Source: Pseudomonas sp. Root71 (GTDB taxonomy: Bacteria; Pseudomonadota; Gammaproteobacteria; Pseudomonadales; Pseudomonadaceae). From it: a DNA stretch of 64,000 bases. Shown one piece after another: positions 44,303-52,792 of the stretch. The position numbers and the translations under genes are program-made. Location of the stretch: positions 327,869 through 391,868 of the forward strand of contig NZ_LMHY01000029.1 in NCBI RefSeq assembly GCF_001429045.1, read 5' to 3'. The first letter of the stretch is position 1. Every line of letters begins with the position of its first letter. The notes beneath the pieces are model-generated. The model was not told the origin of the DNA. It saw only the letters and a list, made by a program, of their open reading frames with translations, and ran no database searches.

Positions 44303-44427
44303 GCGTTTTCGTCGGACAATGCTTAAATGTGACCGCTTGGTTCGATGGGCCATCCAACTGTCAGTTTCTTGCGTCCCCGAAGTGGGGCGCCAACTCTCCG
44401 ACGACAAGATCATTAGGGGCTTGTTAC

Positions 44428-45366
44428 ATGTCTGCTTCCCTCGCATTCGTCTTTCCAGGACAGGGTTCGCAGTCCCTCGGCATGCTGGCCGAGCTGGGCG
44501 CGCAACATCCGGTTGTCCTTGAAACATTCAAAGAAGCTTCCGATGCACTGGGTTACGACCTGTGGGCACTGACCCAGCAAGGGCCGGAAGAGCAACTCAA
44601 TCAAACCGATAAAACCCAGCCGGCCATTCTGACCGCCTCCATCGCCTTGTGGCGTCTGTGGCTGGCTGAAGGTGGCGCACGCCCGGCCTACGTTGCCGGG
44701 CACAGCCTGGGTGAATACAGCGCGCTGGTCGCGGCAGGCAGCCTGAGCCTGGGCGACGCGGTGAAACTCGTCGAGCGTCGTGGCCAGTTGATGCAGGAAG
44801 CCGTTCCGGCCGGGCAGGGCGGCATGGCCGCTATCCTGGGCCTGGACGATGCCGACGTACTGGCAGCCTGTGCCGAAGCGGCGCAAGGCGAAGTGGTCAG
44901 CGCGGTCAATTTCAACTCGCCGGGCCAGGTGGTCATCGCTGGTGCCAAGGCTGCCGTCGAGCGCGCCATCGAAGGCTGCAAGGCGCGTGGTGCCAAGCGC
45001 GCCATGCCGCTGCCGGTCAGTGTGCCGTCGCACTGCGAGCTGATGCGTCCGGCTGCCGAACGTTTCGCCGAATCGATCGCTGCGATCGACTGGCAGGCGC
45101 CGCAGATTCCCGTGGTACAGAACGTCAGTGCCCAGGTGCCGGCCGATCTGGAAACCCTCAAGCGCGATCTGCTCGAACAACTGTACAAGCCAGTACGCTG
45201 GGTTGAATCGGTCCAGGCGCTGGCCGCCAAAGGCGCGACCAACCTGGTCGAGTGTGGCCCGGGCAAAGTGCTCGCCGGTCTGAACAAACGTTGCGCCGAA
45301 GGCGTGTCGACATCCAACCTCAATACCCCAGACGCTTTCGCTGCCGCCCGTGCAGCGTTGGCCTGA
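44428..45366 (+). CDS. fabD: malonyl-CoA:ACP transacylase
   Basis: 312 residues: SLAFVFPGQGSQSLGML, the nucleophile in VAGHSLGEYSALVA (Ser at about 93), LPVSVPSHCELM with the catalytic His, and VECGPGKVLAGLNKR. It loads malonyl onto ACP. The ATG at 44428 follows AGGGG; the long frame to 44329 is leader. A structured leader precedes it (see findings). Confidence 0.95.
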   Translation: MSASLAFVFPGQGSQSLGMLAELGAQHPVVLETFKEASDALGYDLWALTQQGPEEQLNQTDKTQPAILTASIALWRLWLAEGGARPAYVAGHSLGEYSALVAAGSLSLGDAVKLVERRGQLMQEAVPAGQGGMAAILGLDDADVLAACAEAAQGEVVSAVNFNSPGQVVIAGAKAAVERAIEGCKARGAKRAMPLPVSVPSHCELMRPAAERFAESIAAIDWQAPQIPVVQNVSAQVPADLETLKRDLLEQLYKPVRWVESVQALAAKGATNLVECGPGKVLAGLNKRCAEGVSTSNLNTPDAFAAARAALA

Positions 45367-45382
45367 ATCAGGAGAAGCTTGC

Positions 45383-46123
45383 ATGAGTCTGCAAGGTAAA
45401 GTTGCACTGGTCACCGGTGCAAGCCGTGGCATAGGCCAGGCCATCGCCCTGGAACTGGGGCGTCAGGGCGCTATCGTTGTGGGTACCGCGACCACCGCGT
45501 CGGGTGCTGAGCGCATCGCCGCGACCCTGAAGGAAAACGGTATCCAGGGCACAGGCCTGGAACTCAATGTCACCAGCGACGAGTCCGTGGCAAGTGTTCT
45601 GGCGAGCATTCAGGAGCAGTTCGGTGCGCCGGCAATTCTGGTCAATAATGCCGGTATCACCCGCGATAACCTGATGATGCGCATGAAAGACGACGAGTGG
45701 CACGACGTTGTCGATACCAATCTGAACAGTCTGTTCCGCCTGTCCAAGGGCGTTTTGCGCGGCATGACCAAAGCCCGTTGGGGCCGAATTATCAGTATTG
45801 GCTCGGTTGTGGGTGCCATGGGCAACGCAGGCCAAGTAAACTACGCTGCCGCCAAGGCCGGCCTGGAAGGTTTCAGCCGTGCTCTGGCGCGTGAAGTCGG
45901 TTCGCGTTCGATTACGGTAAACTCGGTGGCCCCTGGGTTCATCGATACCGATATGACCCGTGAACTGCCCGAGGCACAGCGTGAAGCCTTGCAGACGCAG
46001 ATTCCGCTGGGGCGTCTGGGGCAGGCTCAAGAGATCGCGTCCGTGGTCGCTTTTCTTGCGTCGGACGGTGCGGCTTACGTTACCGGAGCTACAATCCCGG
46101 TGAACGGCGGGATGTACATGTAA
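45383..46123 (+). CDS. fabG: 3-oxoacyl-ACP reductase FabG
   Basis: 246 residues. Short-chain dehydrogenase with NADPH site LVTGASRGIGQAIA, NNAG (ILVNNAGITRDNLMMRM), active site Ser-Tyr-Lys (ISIGSVVGAMGNAGQVNYAAAKAGLEG) and the FabG ending AAYVTGATIPVNGGMYM. AGGAG is 8-9 bases upstream of the ATG. Confidence 0.96.
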   Translation: MSLQGKVALVTGASRGIGQAIALELGRQGAIVVGTATTASGAERIAATLKENGIQGTGLELNVTSDESVASVLASIQEQFGAPAILVNNAGITRDNLMMRMKDDEWHDVVDTNLNSLFRLSKGVLRGMTKARWGRIISIGSVVGAMGNAGQVNYAAAKAGLEGFSRALAREVGSRSITVNSVAPGFIDTDMTRELPEAQREALQTQIPLGRLGQAQEIASVVAFLASDGAAYVTGATIPVNGGMYM

Positions 46124-46239
46124 TTCAAATGTGACGGATTGCTTCAAAAAAATGTCATACGAGCTGTCTAAAATCCGTTATAAAGCTGCAATCTATTTAT
46201 AGGCAGAGGGTCACCGGGTACGAGGAGTGAAGCTTTCAG

Positions 46240-46267
46240 TTGAAAAGCTGAAAAGTCTTTCTATACA
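46240..46267 (+). promoter_or_regulatory. sigma-70 promoter before acpP
   Basis: TTGAAA (46240-46245), 16 bases and TATACA (46262-46267), giving a leader of about 45 bases. acpP often has its own strong promoter in addition to read-through from fabG; the 196-base gap suits that. Confidence 0.65.
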
Positions 46268-46319
46268 CTTACCCACTGGCCAGCTGCCTGAATTTGTCCA
46301 TTAGGAGTGAAAACAAGGT

Positions 46320-46556
46320 ATGAGCACCATCGAAGAGCGCGTCAAGAAAATCGTTGCTGAGCAACTGGGCGTTAAAGAAGAAGAAGTGGTCAACACTGCT
46401 TCCTTCGTTGAAGACCTGGGTGCCGACTCCCTTGACACCGTTGAGCTGGTGATGGCTCTGGAAGAGGAATTCGAGACCGAAATCCCTGACGAAGAAGCCG
46501 AGAAGATCACTACTGTACAAGCTGCAATCGACTACGTTACTAGCCACCAGGCGTAA
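46320..46556 (+). CDS. acpP: acyl carrier protein
   Basis: 78 residues, very acidic, with the phosphopantetheine site GADSLDTVELVMALEEEFE (Ser37). It carries the growing acyl chain for the Fab enzymes around it. The usual A-rich codon set of a highly expressed gene is visible. TTAGGAG lies a little far (about 13 bases) before the ATG, with AAGG closer. Confidence 0.97.
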   Translation: MSTIEERVKKIVAEQLGVKEEEVVNTASFVEDLGADSLDTVELVMALEEEFETEIPDEEAEKITTVQAAIDYVTSHQA

Positions 46557-46585
46557 TAGTTTGTAATCGTTGCTCGCTGTCATGG

Positions 46586-46620
46586 AAAAACCGCACTGCC
46601 ATCAAGGCGTGCGGTTTTTT
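46586..46620 (+). terminator. Rho-independent terminator after acpP
   Basis: Stem AAAAACCGCAC / GTGCGGTTTTT with an inner GCC/GGC pair and a following T-run. Probably partial, allowing acpP to be made in excess over fabF. Confidence 0.85.
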
Positions 46621-46665
46621 CTTTAGGCCTGATGCAAAGTCGTCATTTGAAAAAAGGAGAGTGCT

Positions 46666-47910
46666 GTGTCGCGTAGACGCGTCGTAGTCACCGGTATGGG
46701 TATGTTGTCGCCACTGGGCACGGATGTGCCGAGCAGCTGGCAGGGCATTCTGGCTGGCCGTAGTGGCATTGGTCTGATCGAACACGCCGACCTTTCTGCC
46801 TATTCCACCCGTTTTGGCGGCTCGGTAAAGGACTTCAATGTCGAGGAATACCTCTCGGTCAAGGAAGCCCGCAAGCTCGACCTGTTCATTCAGTACGGTC
46901 TGGCCGCAGGTTTTCAGGCGGTACGCAATTCCGGTCTGGAAGTCACCGACGCCAACCGTGAGCGTATCGGCGTGGCCATGGGCTCGGGTATTGGCGGTCT
47001 GACCAATATCGAAGAAACCGCCCGCACGCTGCACGAGACCGGCCCGCGACGGATCTCTCCGTTCTTCGTGCCAGGCTCGATCATCAATATGATTTCCGGT
47101 TTCCTGTCCATCCACCTCGGTGCACAGGGACCCAACTACGCCATCGCCACGGCCTGTACCACCGGTACCCACTGCATTGGCATGGCGGCCCGCAACATCA
47201 TGTACGACGAAGCCGACGTGATGATTGCCGGCGGCGCCGAGATGGCGGCCTGCGGTCTGGGCATGGGCGGCTTCGGTGCCTCCCGCGCGCTGTCGACCCG
47301 CAACGATGAGCCGACCCGCGCCAGCCGTCCATGGGACAAGGGCCGCGATGGCTTTGTATTGTCCAATGGTGCCGGCGCGCTGGTATTGGAAGAACTCGAG
47401 CACGCCAAGGCCCGCGGCGCGACCATCTATGCCGAGCTGATCGGCTTCGGCACCAGTGGCGACGCTTACCACATGACCTCGCCGCCAGCTGATGGCGCGG
47501 GTGCTGCGCGCTGCATCACCAATGCACTGCGCGATGCCAAAATCAATGGCGATCAAGTGCAGTACATCAACGCCCACGGCACCTCGACTCCGGCAGGCGA
47601 CCTGGCCGAAGTCAATGCGATCAAGTCGGTGTTCGGCGAGCACGCCTACAAGCTGGCCGTCAGTTCCACCAAGTCCATGACCGGCCACCTGCTGGGTGCG
47701 GCGGGCGCGGTCGAGGCGATCTTCAGCGTGCTGGCGATCAACGGCCAGGTGGCGCCGCCGACCATTAACCTCGATGAGCCGGATGAAGGCTGCGACCTCG
47801 ATTTCGTGCCGCACACGGCGCGCAACATGGATATCGATGTGGTCGTTTCCAACTCCTTCGGTTTTGGTGGCACCAACGGCTCGCTGGTGTTCCGCCGGTT
47901 CGCAGGCTGA
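46666..47910 (+). CDS. fabF: 3-oxoacyl-ACP synthase II
   Basis: 414 residues with the condensing-enzyme triad: Cys164 in ATACTTGTHCIG, His in NAHGTSTPAGD and His in STKSMTGHLLGAAGAVEA. It elongates acyl-ACP, including the step to cis-vaccenate. GGAGAGTGCTGT gives the site, and the start is GTG (GTGTCGCGTAG). One-base overlap with pabC. Confidence 0.95.
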   Translation: MSRRRVVVTGMGMLSPLGTDVPSSWQGILAGRSGIGLIEHADLSAYSTRFGGSVKDFNVEEYLSVKEARKLDLFIQYGLAAGFQAVRNSGLEVTDANRERIGVAMGSGIGGLTNIEETARTLHETGPRRISPFFVPGSIINMISGFLSIHLGAQGPNYAIATACTTGTHCIGMAARNIMYDEADVMIAGGAEMAACGLGMGGFGASRALSTRNDEPTRASRPWDKGRDGFVLSNGAGALVLEELEHAKARGATIYAELIGFGTSGDAYHMTSPPADGAGAARCITNALRDAKINGDQVQYINAHGTSTPAGDLAEVNAIKSVFGEHAYKLAVSSTKSMTGHLLGAAGAVEAIFSVLAINGQVAPPTINLDEPDEGCDLDFVPHTARNMDIDVVVSNSFGFGGTNGSLVFRRFAG

Positions 47911-48725
47911 TGGACAGCTGGGTCGACGGTCAGCCGGCTGACGCTTTGTCGCTGAAGGATCGCGGCCTGGCTTATGGCGATGGTCTGTTCGAGACCATCG
48001 CCGTGCGCAGTGGTCGGCCCGTGTTGCTGGACCGGCATCTGTCGCGTCTGGCGGATGGCTGCTCACGCCTGGCGATAACCGCCGAGCATGAGCTGATCCG
48101 CAGCGAACTGTTGGCCTACGCCGCGGCACTGGGTGATGGGGTGCTCAAGCTCATTCTCACCCGTGGCGACGGACTGCGCGGTTACGCCCCGGATCCTTCG
48201 GCCCAGGCCCGACGCATTCTGCAAGGCAATCCACCGGCGGCTTACCCTGGGGTCCACGGTGAGCAGGGTGTTCGTCTGTTTCCCTGCGTCACGCGATTGT
48301 CCAGGCAGCCATTACTGGCCGGCCTCAAGCACCTGAATCGTCTTGAGCAAGTCCTCGCCCGTGCCGAATGGCAGGACAGCGAGCATGCCGAAGGCTTGAT
48401 GCTCGATCAGGCCGGGCGCGTGATTGAAGGCGTGTTCAGCAACTTGTTCCTGGTGCGTGATGGCGTGCTCATCACTGCCGACCTCAAGCGCTGCGGCGTG
48501 GCAGGCGTGATGCGTGCCGAAATATTGTTTCAGGCCAAGTCGCTGGGAATCCCCACGCAAATCACCGATATCCCCCTCGAGCAGCTGCAATGGGCTGACG
48601 AAGTCTTTGTCTGCAACAGCGTGTATGGTATCTGGCCGGTGCGCGCCTATGCTGCTCTTCACTGGCCGGTTGGGCCGCTCACCCGTAAACTCCAAACCAT
48701 TGCCCGTGTGCTACTGGATGCTTGA
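47910..48725 (+). CDS. pabC: aminodeoxychorismate lyase
   Basis: 271 residues, fold-type IV PLP enzyme: LSLKDRGLAYGDGLFETIAVRSGRPVLLDRHLSRL, LTRGDGLRGYAP, GLKHLNRLEQVLARAEW (with the PLP lysine) and EGVFSNLFLVRDG. It makes p-aminobenzoate for folate. The ATG overlaps the fabF stop. Confidence 0.93.
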   Translation: MDSWVDGQPADALSLKDRGLAYGDGLFETIAVRSGRPVLLDRHLSRLADGCSRLAITAEHELIRSELLAYAAALGDGVLKLILTRGDGLRGYAPDPSAQARRILQGNPPAAYPGVHGEQGVRLFPCVTRLSRQPLLAGLKHLNRLEQVLARAEWQDSEHAEGLMLDQAGRVIEGVFSNLFLVRDGVLITADLKRCGVAGVMRAEILFQAKSLGIPTQITDIPLEQLQWADEVFVCNSVYGIWPVRAYAALHWPVGPLTRKLQTIARVLLDA

Positions 48726-48728
48726 TAC

Positions 48729-49961
48729 GTGAGACGTAAACTCTTGCTGCTGCTGGAAACCGGAGTGGTTCTGGCGGGGCTGCTGATGGGGGCTTCTGCC
48801 TGGAAGATTCATTCGGCGCTGGTACAGCCGCTGAACATTGCCCAGGAACAATTGCTGGATGTGCCCAAGGGCACCACGCCGACCCGCACCTTCTACCGAC
48901 TCGAAGCCAATGGCGTCATCAAGGACGCATTCTGGCTGCGGGTGTATTGGCGCTTCAACCTGGCCAAACAACCTCTGCACAGCGGGGAATACCGCATTCA
49001 ACCTGGCATGACCGTCGAAGGCCTGATCGATCTGTGGAAACGCGGGGAAATGGTTCAATACAGCCTGACCCTGGTCGAAGGCTGGAATTTTCGTCAGGTC
49101 CGCGCAGCGCTGGCCAAGGAAGAAAAACTCGATCATAGCCTCGACGGTTTGAGCGATAGCCAGGTCATGGACAAGCTCGGCCACACCGGGATTTTTCCGG
49201 AAGGGCGCTTCTTCCCTGACACTTATCGATACGTAAGGGGCATGTCCGATGTCGAGGTGCTGAAAACCGCTTACGACCGCCTCGATGAAGTGCTCGCCAA
49301 GGAGTGGGAGAAGCGCGCTGCAGATACGCCGTACACCGAACCCTACCAGGCGCTGATCATGGCTTCGCTGGTGGAAAAGGAAACCGGTGTGCCACAGGAA
49401 CGCGGACAGATTGCCGGCGTGTTTGTGCGCCGCATGGCAATAGGCATGCTGCTGCAGACCGATCCGACAGTGATCTACGGCCTCGGCGACCGCTACAGCG
49501 GCAAGCTGACCCGGGCTCACCTCAAGGAATCGACGCCCTATAACACCTACATGAATGCGGGCCTGCCGCCGACCCCGATTTCCATGGTCGGTCGCGAAGC
49601 CATCCATGCGGCACTCAATCCGGTGGAGGGCAACAGCCTTTACTTCGTGGCGCGTGGTGATGGCACTCACGTGTTCTCCGACGACCTGGATGCCCACAAC
49701 AATGCCGTGAAGGAGTTCCAGATCAAGCGTCGCGCCGATTACCGCTCCAGCCCGGCACCCACTGCCACGCCAGAGACATCGCCGACCGATACTGAACAAA
49801 ACGGTACGCAGGAGGCCAAGGCTTCGCAGGAACAAACACCGATTCCGGCCGCTTCACCGAATACGGCTCCCGAGGCGCTGCCGCAAGTGCCGGCGCAAGA
49901 ACCTGCGCCAACCCCCGAAACGCCCGAACTCGATGCCAACGCACCGAAAAGCTCGCAATGA
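48729..49961 (+). CDS. mltG: endolytic murein transglycosylase MltG
   Basis: 410 residues: N-terminal membrane helix (LLLLLETGVVLAGLLMGAS), LysM-like segment, and the YceG catalytic domain (IMASLVEKETGVPQERGQIAGVFVRRM with the catalytic Glu; LLQTDPTVIYGLGDRY; YNTYMNAGLPPTPI). About 75 C-terminal residues are Pro/Ala/Thr/Glu-rich and probably disordered, beyond the usual end of the family. GTG start. It ends glycan strands at the inner membrane. Confidence 0.92.
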   Translation: MRRKLLLLLETGVVLAGLLMGASAWKIHSALVQPLNIAQEQLLDVPKGTTPTRTFYRLEANGVIKDAFWLRVYWRFNLAKQPLHSGEYRIQPGMTVEGLIDLWKRGEMVQYSLTLVEGWNFRQVRAALAKEEKLDHSLDGLSDSQVMDKLGHTGIFPEGRFFPDTYRYVRGMSDVEVLKTAYDRLDEVLAKEWEKRAADTPYTEPYQALIMASLVEKETGVPQERGQIAGVFVRRMAIGMLLQTDPTVIYGLGDRYSGKLTRAHLKESTPYNTYMNAGLPPTPISMVGREAIHAALNPVEGNSLYFVARGDGTHVFSDDLDAHNNAVKEFQIKRRADYRSSPAPTATPETSPTDTEQNGTQEAKASQEQTPIPAASPNTAPEALPQVPAQEPAPTPETPELDANAPKSSQ

Positions 49962-49980
49962 CTCTGACTAAGGACTGCCT

Positions 49981-50613
49981 GTGACCGGCTTGTTTATTAC
50001 TCTGGAAGGCCCCGAAGGCGCCGGCAAGAGCACCAATCGCGAATACCTGGCCGAGCGCCTGCGCGCCGCCGGCATCGAGGTGGTGCTGACCCGCGAGCCG
50101 GGTGGCACGCCGTTGGCCGAGCGCATCCGTGACGTGCTGCTGGCTCCGGTCGATGAAGTCATGAACCCGGACACCGAGCTGCTGCTGGTGTTCGCGGCGC
50201 GTGCCCAGCACCTGGCCGAGGTGATTCGCCCGGCGCTGGCTCGCGGTGCCGTGGTCTTGTGTGATCGTTTCACCGATTCGACATACGCCTACCAGGGTGG
50301 CGGTCGGGGCTTGTCGCTGGAACGCATCGCGACCCTGGAAGCCTTCGTCCAGGGCGATCTGCGCCCGGACCTGACACTGATTTTCGATCTGCCTGTCGAG
50401 GTTGGCCTGGCCCGCGCCAGCGCTCGTGGTCGTCTGGATCGCTTCGAGCTTGAAGGCCGGACCTTTTTCGATGCCGTGCGCAGTGCCTTTCTCGAGCGCG
50501 CCAAGGCGGATCCGGCGCGTTATGTGCTGGTCGATGCTGCCCAGCCGTTGGCAAAGGTCCAGCAATCGCTGGATGCCTTGCTGCCGCGCCTGCTGGAGTT
50601 GAACCGTGGCTGA
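49981..50613 (+). CDS. tmk: thymidylate kinase
   Basis: 210 residues with P-loop LEGPEGAGKST (residues 8-18), TREPGGTPLAERIR, the DRF motif (VVLCDRFTDSTYAYQGGGRGL) and the lid region ARASARGRLDRFE. Makes dTDP. GTG start 19 bases after mltG; overlaps holB by eight bases. Confidence 0.95.
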   Translation: MTGLFITLEGPEGAGKSTNREYLAERLRAAGIEVVLTREPGGTPLAERIRDVLLAPVDEVMNPDTELLLVFAARAQHLAEVIRPALARGAVVLCDRFTDSTYAYQGGGRGLSLERIATLEAFVQGDLRPDLTLIFDLPVEVGLARASARGRLDRFELEGRTFFDAVRSAFLERAKADPARYVLVDAAQPLAKVQQSLDALLPRLLELNRG

Positions 50614-51592
50614 GGCCTACCCGTGGCAGGAAGCCCTCTGGCAGCAACTGGCCGGTCGCGCCCAGCATGCGCACGCCTACCTGCTGCATGGCCCGGCGGG
50701 GATCGGCAAGCGGGCACTGGCCGAGCGCTTGATGGCCAGCTTGCTGTGCCAGCGCCCGAACGCACTGGAGGCCTGTGGCGAATGCAAATCATGCCTGCTG
50801 CTCAAGGCTGGCAGCCACCCGGATAACTACATCCTGGAGCCCGAAGAAGCCGACAAGGCGATCAAGGTCGACCAGGTTCGCGACCTGGTCGGTTTCGTGG
50901 TGCAGACCGCGCAGTTGGGCGGGCGCAAGGTGGTGCTGATCGAGCCGGTCGAGTCGATGAACATCAACGCCGCCAACGCCTTGCTCAAAAGCCTTGAAGA
51001 ACCGTCCGGCGATACCGTCCTGTTGCTGGTCAGCCATCAGCCGAGCCGCTTGTTGCCAACCATCAAGAGTCGCTGCGTGCAGCAGGCCTGCCCGCTACCG
51101 GGCGAGGCCATGAGTTTGAAGTGGCTGGCCCAGGCGCTGCCGGAGTGTTCCGAAGACGAGCGCGTCGAACTGCTCACGCTGGCCGCCGGTTCGCCGCTGG
51201 CGGCGGTCAACCTCCAGGGGCAGGGCGTGCGTGAACAGCGCGCGCACGTGGTGGAAGGGGTGAAAAAACTCCTCAAGCAACAGCAGTCGCCGACGCAACT
51301 GGCCGAAGAATGGAAAAACATTCCGATGTTGCGCCTGTTCGACTGGTTCTGCGATTGGTCGAGCCTGATCCTGCGCTATCAGTTGACCCAGGACGAAGCC
51401 GGCCTCGGCCTGACCGACATGCGCAAGGTCGTGCAATACCTGGCGCAGAAAAGCGCCCAGGGCAAAGTCCTCGATATCCAGGACTGGATCCTCGCCCAGC
51501 GGCAGAAAGTCCTGAGCAAGGCCAACCTCAATCCGGCCTTGCTGCTGGAGGCATTGCTGGTGCAATGGGCGTCGTTGCCTGCCCAGCGATGA
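50606..51592 (+). CDS. holB: DNA polymerase III delta' subunit
   Basis: 328 residues, AAA+ clamp-loader type: AYLLHGPAGIGKRALAERL, zinc-binding cysteines (CGECKSCLL), VVLIEPVESMNINAANALLKSLEEPSGDTVLLLVSHQPSRLLPTIKSRC. GTG start inside the tmk end. In P. aeruginosa it is followed by pilZ; here it is followed directly by tatD. Confidence 0.94.
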   Translation: MAEAYPWQEALWQQLAGRAQHAHAYLLHGPAGIGKRALAERLMASLLCQRPNALEACGECKSCLLLKAGSHPDNYILEPEEADKAIKVDQVRDLVGFVVQTAQLGGRKVVLIEPVESMNINAANALLKSLEEPSGDTVLLLVSHQPSRLLPTIKSRCVQQACPLPGEAMSLKWLAQALPECSEDERVELLTLAAGSPLAAVNLQGQGVREQRAHVVEGVKKLLKQQQSPTQLAEEWKNIPMLRLFDWFCDWSSLILRYQLTQDEAGLGLTDMRKVVQYLAQKSAQGKVLDIQDWILAQRQKVLSKANLNPALLLEALLVQWASLPAQR

Positions 51593-51664
51593 CCGTCTGC
51601 GCCTAAACTCTGAGTATCGGTACATCCGACCGTCCCACCCATTCGATACAAGTTGCAGCCCCTT

Positions 51665-52450
51665 ATGCTCGTAGATTCCCATTGTCACCTTGATCGCCTC
51701 GACCTGACCGCCCACGACGGCTCCCTGGATGCTGCCCTTGATGCAGCCCGGCAGCGCGGGGTAGGGCACTTTCTGTGTATCGGTGTCAGCGCGGACAACG
51801 CGGCCGACGTCAAGGCCCTGGCCGAACGTTATGACGACGTCGACTGCTCGGTGGGCGTACACCCGCTGGATGTGCAGCCGGGTGCCGCGCCGGCGCTGGA
51901 CTGGCTGTTGCAGGAACTCAATCACCCGCGGGTGGTGGCGATCGGCGAAACCGGCCTGGACTATCACTACGAACCGGAAGCGGCAGAGTTGCAGCAGGAG
52001 TCCTTCCGACTGCATCTGCAAGCGGCGCAACAGACCGGCAAACCGGTGATCATCCACACCCGTGGCGCCCGCGCCGATACCCTGGACTTGCTGCGTGAAG
52101 CAGCGCTGCCCCAGGCGGGCGTATTGCATTGCTTTACCGAAGACTGGGAGATGGCGAAGGCCGCGCTGGACATGGGCTATTACATTTCCCTGTCCGGGAT
52201 TGTCACTTTTCGCAATGCCGATGCGTTGCGCGATGTGGCCAGCAAGGTGCCGGCCGAGCGATTGCTGGTGGAAACCGACTCGCCGTACCTGGCGCCGATT
52301 CCCTATCGCGGCAAGCCAAACCTGCCGCAGTACGTGCGTGAAGTTGCGGAATTTCTGGCAATGTTGCGTGGTGAGCCCTACGAGCGGTTTGCCGAGCAAA
52401 CCACGGCGAATTTCAAGCGACTGTTCCCGCTGGCACACGTAAAAGGTTAA
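51665..52450 (+). CDS. tatD: TatD-family metal-dependent DNase
   Basis: 261 residues with metal ligands in MLVDSHCHLDRL, AIGETGLDYHYEP, VIIHTRGA, LHCFTED and LLVETDSPYLAP. TatD proteins are 3'-5' exonucleases acting on damaged DNA or RNA. The ATG at 51665 lacks a strong binding site; a TTG four codons upstream is possible. It is separated by 72 bases from holB. Confidence 0.92.
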   Translation: MLVDSHCHLDRLDLTAHDGSLDAALDAARQRGVGHFLCIGVSADNAADVKALAERYDDVDCSVGVHPLDVQPGAAPALDWLLQELNHPRVVAIGETGLDYHYEPEAAELQQESFRLHLQAAQQTGKPVIIHTRGARADTLDLLREAALPQAGVLHCFTEDWEMAKAALDMGYYISLSGIVTFRNADALRDVASKVPAERLLVETDSPYLAPIPYRGKPNLPQYVREVAEFLAMLRGEPYERFAEQTTANFKRLFPLAHVKG

Positions 52451-52459
52451 ATCGCAGGC

Positions 52460-52578
52460 AAAAAAAACCCGGGTTCTGGGGGGTGAATCCGGGTTAAGAC
52501 CATTAGGAGTAAAACAATGGCACGCGGTCCGTTGGTACCAATATCGGCGTGACACTTGGGGGAGATGCCCCGCCGACA
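52460..52578 (-). ncRNA. rgsA: RgsA-like small RNA
   Basis: No minus-strand protein gene exists here, yet there is a full minus-strand transcription unit of about 118 bases. A promoter (52584-52611) precedes it and an intrinsic terminator ends it (AACCCGG / CCGGGTT, then eight Ts at 52467-52460). Inside, a CCATT/AATGG hairpin (52500-52520) exposes ACTCCT, an anti-Shine-Dalgarno motif. The place between tatD and the PA2957-like TetR gene is where I recall RgsA (P16, PA2958.1) in P. aeruginosa, an RpoS- and Gac-linked sRNA. The exact 5' end is an estimate. Confidence 0.75.
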
Positions 52579-52583
52579 GTTCA

Positions 52584-52611
52584 AGTATTGATCAGGATTG
52601 CGCCTCGTCCA
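52584..52611 (-). promoter_or_regulatory. RpoS-type promoter of the RgsA-like sRNA
   Basis: On the minus strand TGGACG (-35, 52611-52606), 16 bases, then CAATACTT covering the -10 (52590-52583). This resembles the stationary-phase consensus CTATACTT. The start would fall near 52577. Confidence 0.6.
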
Positions 52612-52792
52612 GTTTAGCGGCACGGGTTTTTAAACAAATTTGGAATACGTGCGCTTCGGAAGAGTTCTCATCACCCTGTAAACGTACGCGGAATGACCAG
52701 AAAGCGCAGATATGGTCGGATGATCCGTGCATTTTTGCGCAAGTTAGGCATAATACGCGGCTTCGAATTTTGACCCCGACAGACCTTTTCTT

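Noticed and set aside
52517..52552. 11-codon ORF after a good AGGAG on the plus strand
   Set aside because: It is antisense to the RgsA-like RNA; the AGGAG is the complement of the loop ACTCCT, so the apparent binding site is explained by the sRNA.
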